Positions 63,148 to 64,000 of a DNA stretch of 64,000 nt are shown piece by piece. A model generated the notes under the pieces. The model did not search any database. It was not told where the DNA came from and saw nothing but the letters and a program-made list of their open reading frames with translations. The position numbers and the translations under genes are program-made. Position 1 is the first letter of the stretch. Each line of letters opens with the position of its first letter. The stretch spans positions 875,501 to 939,500 of the forward strand of contig NC_009416.2 in assembly GCF_000002875.2 (NCBI RefSeq). The letters run 5' to 3'. Source of the DNA: Leishmania infantum JPCM5 (taxonomy: Eukaryota > Euglenozoa > Kinetoplastea > Trypanosomatida > Trypanosomatidae).

Positions 63148-63998
63148 TCACGCGGAGCTCGAGTCCCCTCTCATAGCTCGTTGGAGGGAGGGCGCAGATC
63201 CGTAGAGTGCCTCCAGCTCCTGTAGCTTGGACTGCAGCAGCCCCCACGTCACGCCCGTAGCGGGGTCGCACTGCACGAAATGGCACCCCGCGCGCTCGCA
63301 TGCAACGCGATCGGCATCGGCGTCGCCTACGTGCACGTGCCTATGCACATCGACACCCGCATCGCACACACCGCCGCCGCTTCGGCACGCGGCGCGGTAG
63401 GAAGCGGCAATGTCGCGCACACCGGTCAGGATGCCTATGGGCGACGGCTTTGCGTAGCCCGTATCCCGAGCCGAGATGATCCGCGAAAGCAGTGGCGGCT
63501 CACCTCTTTCACCAGCCTCGAGCGCACCCAGCTGCATGAACACGCCCCGTATACGAGGATCCATGTTGGAAACTACGAATGGCGGCGCAGCCAGGAAGAG
63601 AACCGGAGACGCTGCGGCAGTGGAAGGAGAAACCACGTCCAAGTCAGACGCTGGCGTCGGCTCTACCAGGCCTGGCCGCACAGCGCTCTTGTCACGGCTC
63701 ACCTGTACTTGGTTCCATTTACGCAGGCACTGCAATGTGCGAGTCCTTCCGGGTACCAGCTATGGGCCTTGGTGGAGCTGAACTGATCAAACAGCACGTA
63801 GTCTTCAAACCGGCGCACTTCGTTGTGGTGGTCGCTCCACAGCTCCTCGATGCGCTGCACCACATCCGCGGCAGCGCCGTCATACAGCGTCGCACATGTA
63901 TAGGTTTGCCTCAGAACGCGGGTCCAAAAAGAGCGCAGTTCCTCATCTGTGTCGCCGCCAATCGGCATCTCCTTTGGGTTGGCAGAACGAGTCCATGC
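63148..63998 (-). pseudogene. HAD-family hydrolase (HDHD3-like), frameshifted and cut by the right edge
   Basis: Two minus-strand frames give complementary parts of one haloacid-dehalogenase-like protein. The upstream frame (63998 down to 63699) holds the cap-like helices (ELRSFWTRVLRQTYTCATLY, VVQRIEELWSDHHNEVRRFE) and reaches SWYPEGLAH before drifting into a short tail and a stop at 63699. The downstream frame (from about 63735) resumes LQCLRKWNQ and contains the HAD core: FVVSNMDPRIRGVF (motif II, Ser/Asn), RDTGYAKPSPIGI (motif III Lys) and VHVGDADADRVACERAG (motif IV, GDxxxxD). A TAG a few codons upstream shows the second frame cannot start independently with an ATG in this place. One missing base near 63735-63760 would explain it. 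The N-terminal catalytic Asp motif lies outside the window. It may be a pseudogene, or an assembly error in an intact gene. Confidence 0.65.
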
Positions 63999-64000
63999 TG

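Overview
The window looks like nuclear DNA of a trypanosomatid, most likely Leishmania. Intron-free genes lie in long same-strand runs separated by long, strand-asymmetric spacers rich in purine or pyrimidine runs and CA/TG microsatellites. Several starts are preceded by a pyrimidine tract and an AG, as expected for spliced-leader trans-splicing. Degenerate poly-A-tailed repeats resemble the SIDER retroposons described in Leishmania. Gene families were recognised by reading the protein sequences; no database search was run.

Layout. From 1 to about 42.05 kb every gene is on the minus strand. In transcription order (right to left) they are: a TMEM42-like membrane protein, a C-14 sterol reductase, a 1229-residue unknown, a coiled-coil unknown, a sphingosine-1-phosphate phosphatase, a probable mitochondrial unknown, a protein with 61 copies of a decapeptide, a CacyBP/SIP-like CS-domain protein, a divergent cyclin, and a methionyl-tRNA formyltransferase cut by the left edge. 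The left 17 kb is gene-poor and holds two almost identical direct repeat copies (6.2 and 15.0 kb) either side of the cyclin.

From 42.05 to 45.75 kb is a divergent strand-switch region, in this lineage normally a bidirectional start of polycistronic transcription. Six or seven plus-strand genes follow: an unknown charged protein, two tandem aquaporin-family channels, a PPR-like protein preceded by a short overlapping ORF, an FG nucleoporin of the Nup62/Nsp1 type and a cytochrome b5 reductase. From 61.45 to 63.15 kb is a convergent strand-switch region, then a minus-strand HAD-family hydrolase gene that is frameshifted and cut by the right edge.

In trypanosomatids neighbouring genes on one strand are co-transcribed but seldom form functional operons, so gene order says little about function. 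The most notable structure is the placement of repeats. A near-identical inverted pair (about 500 bp, 44.3 and 62.4 kb) sits in the two strand-switch regions and brackets the whole plus-strand unit, while a near-identical direct pair brackets the cyclin. Other leads are the PPR presequence/frame overlap, the frameshifted HAD gene, aquaporins lacking the pore arginine, and a decapeptide array with higher-order structure.
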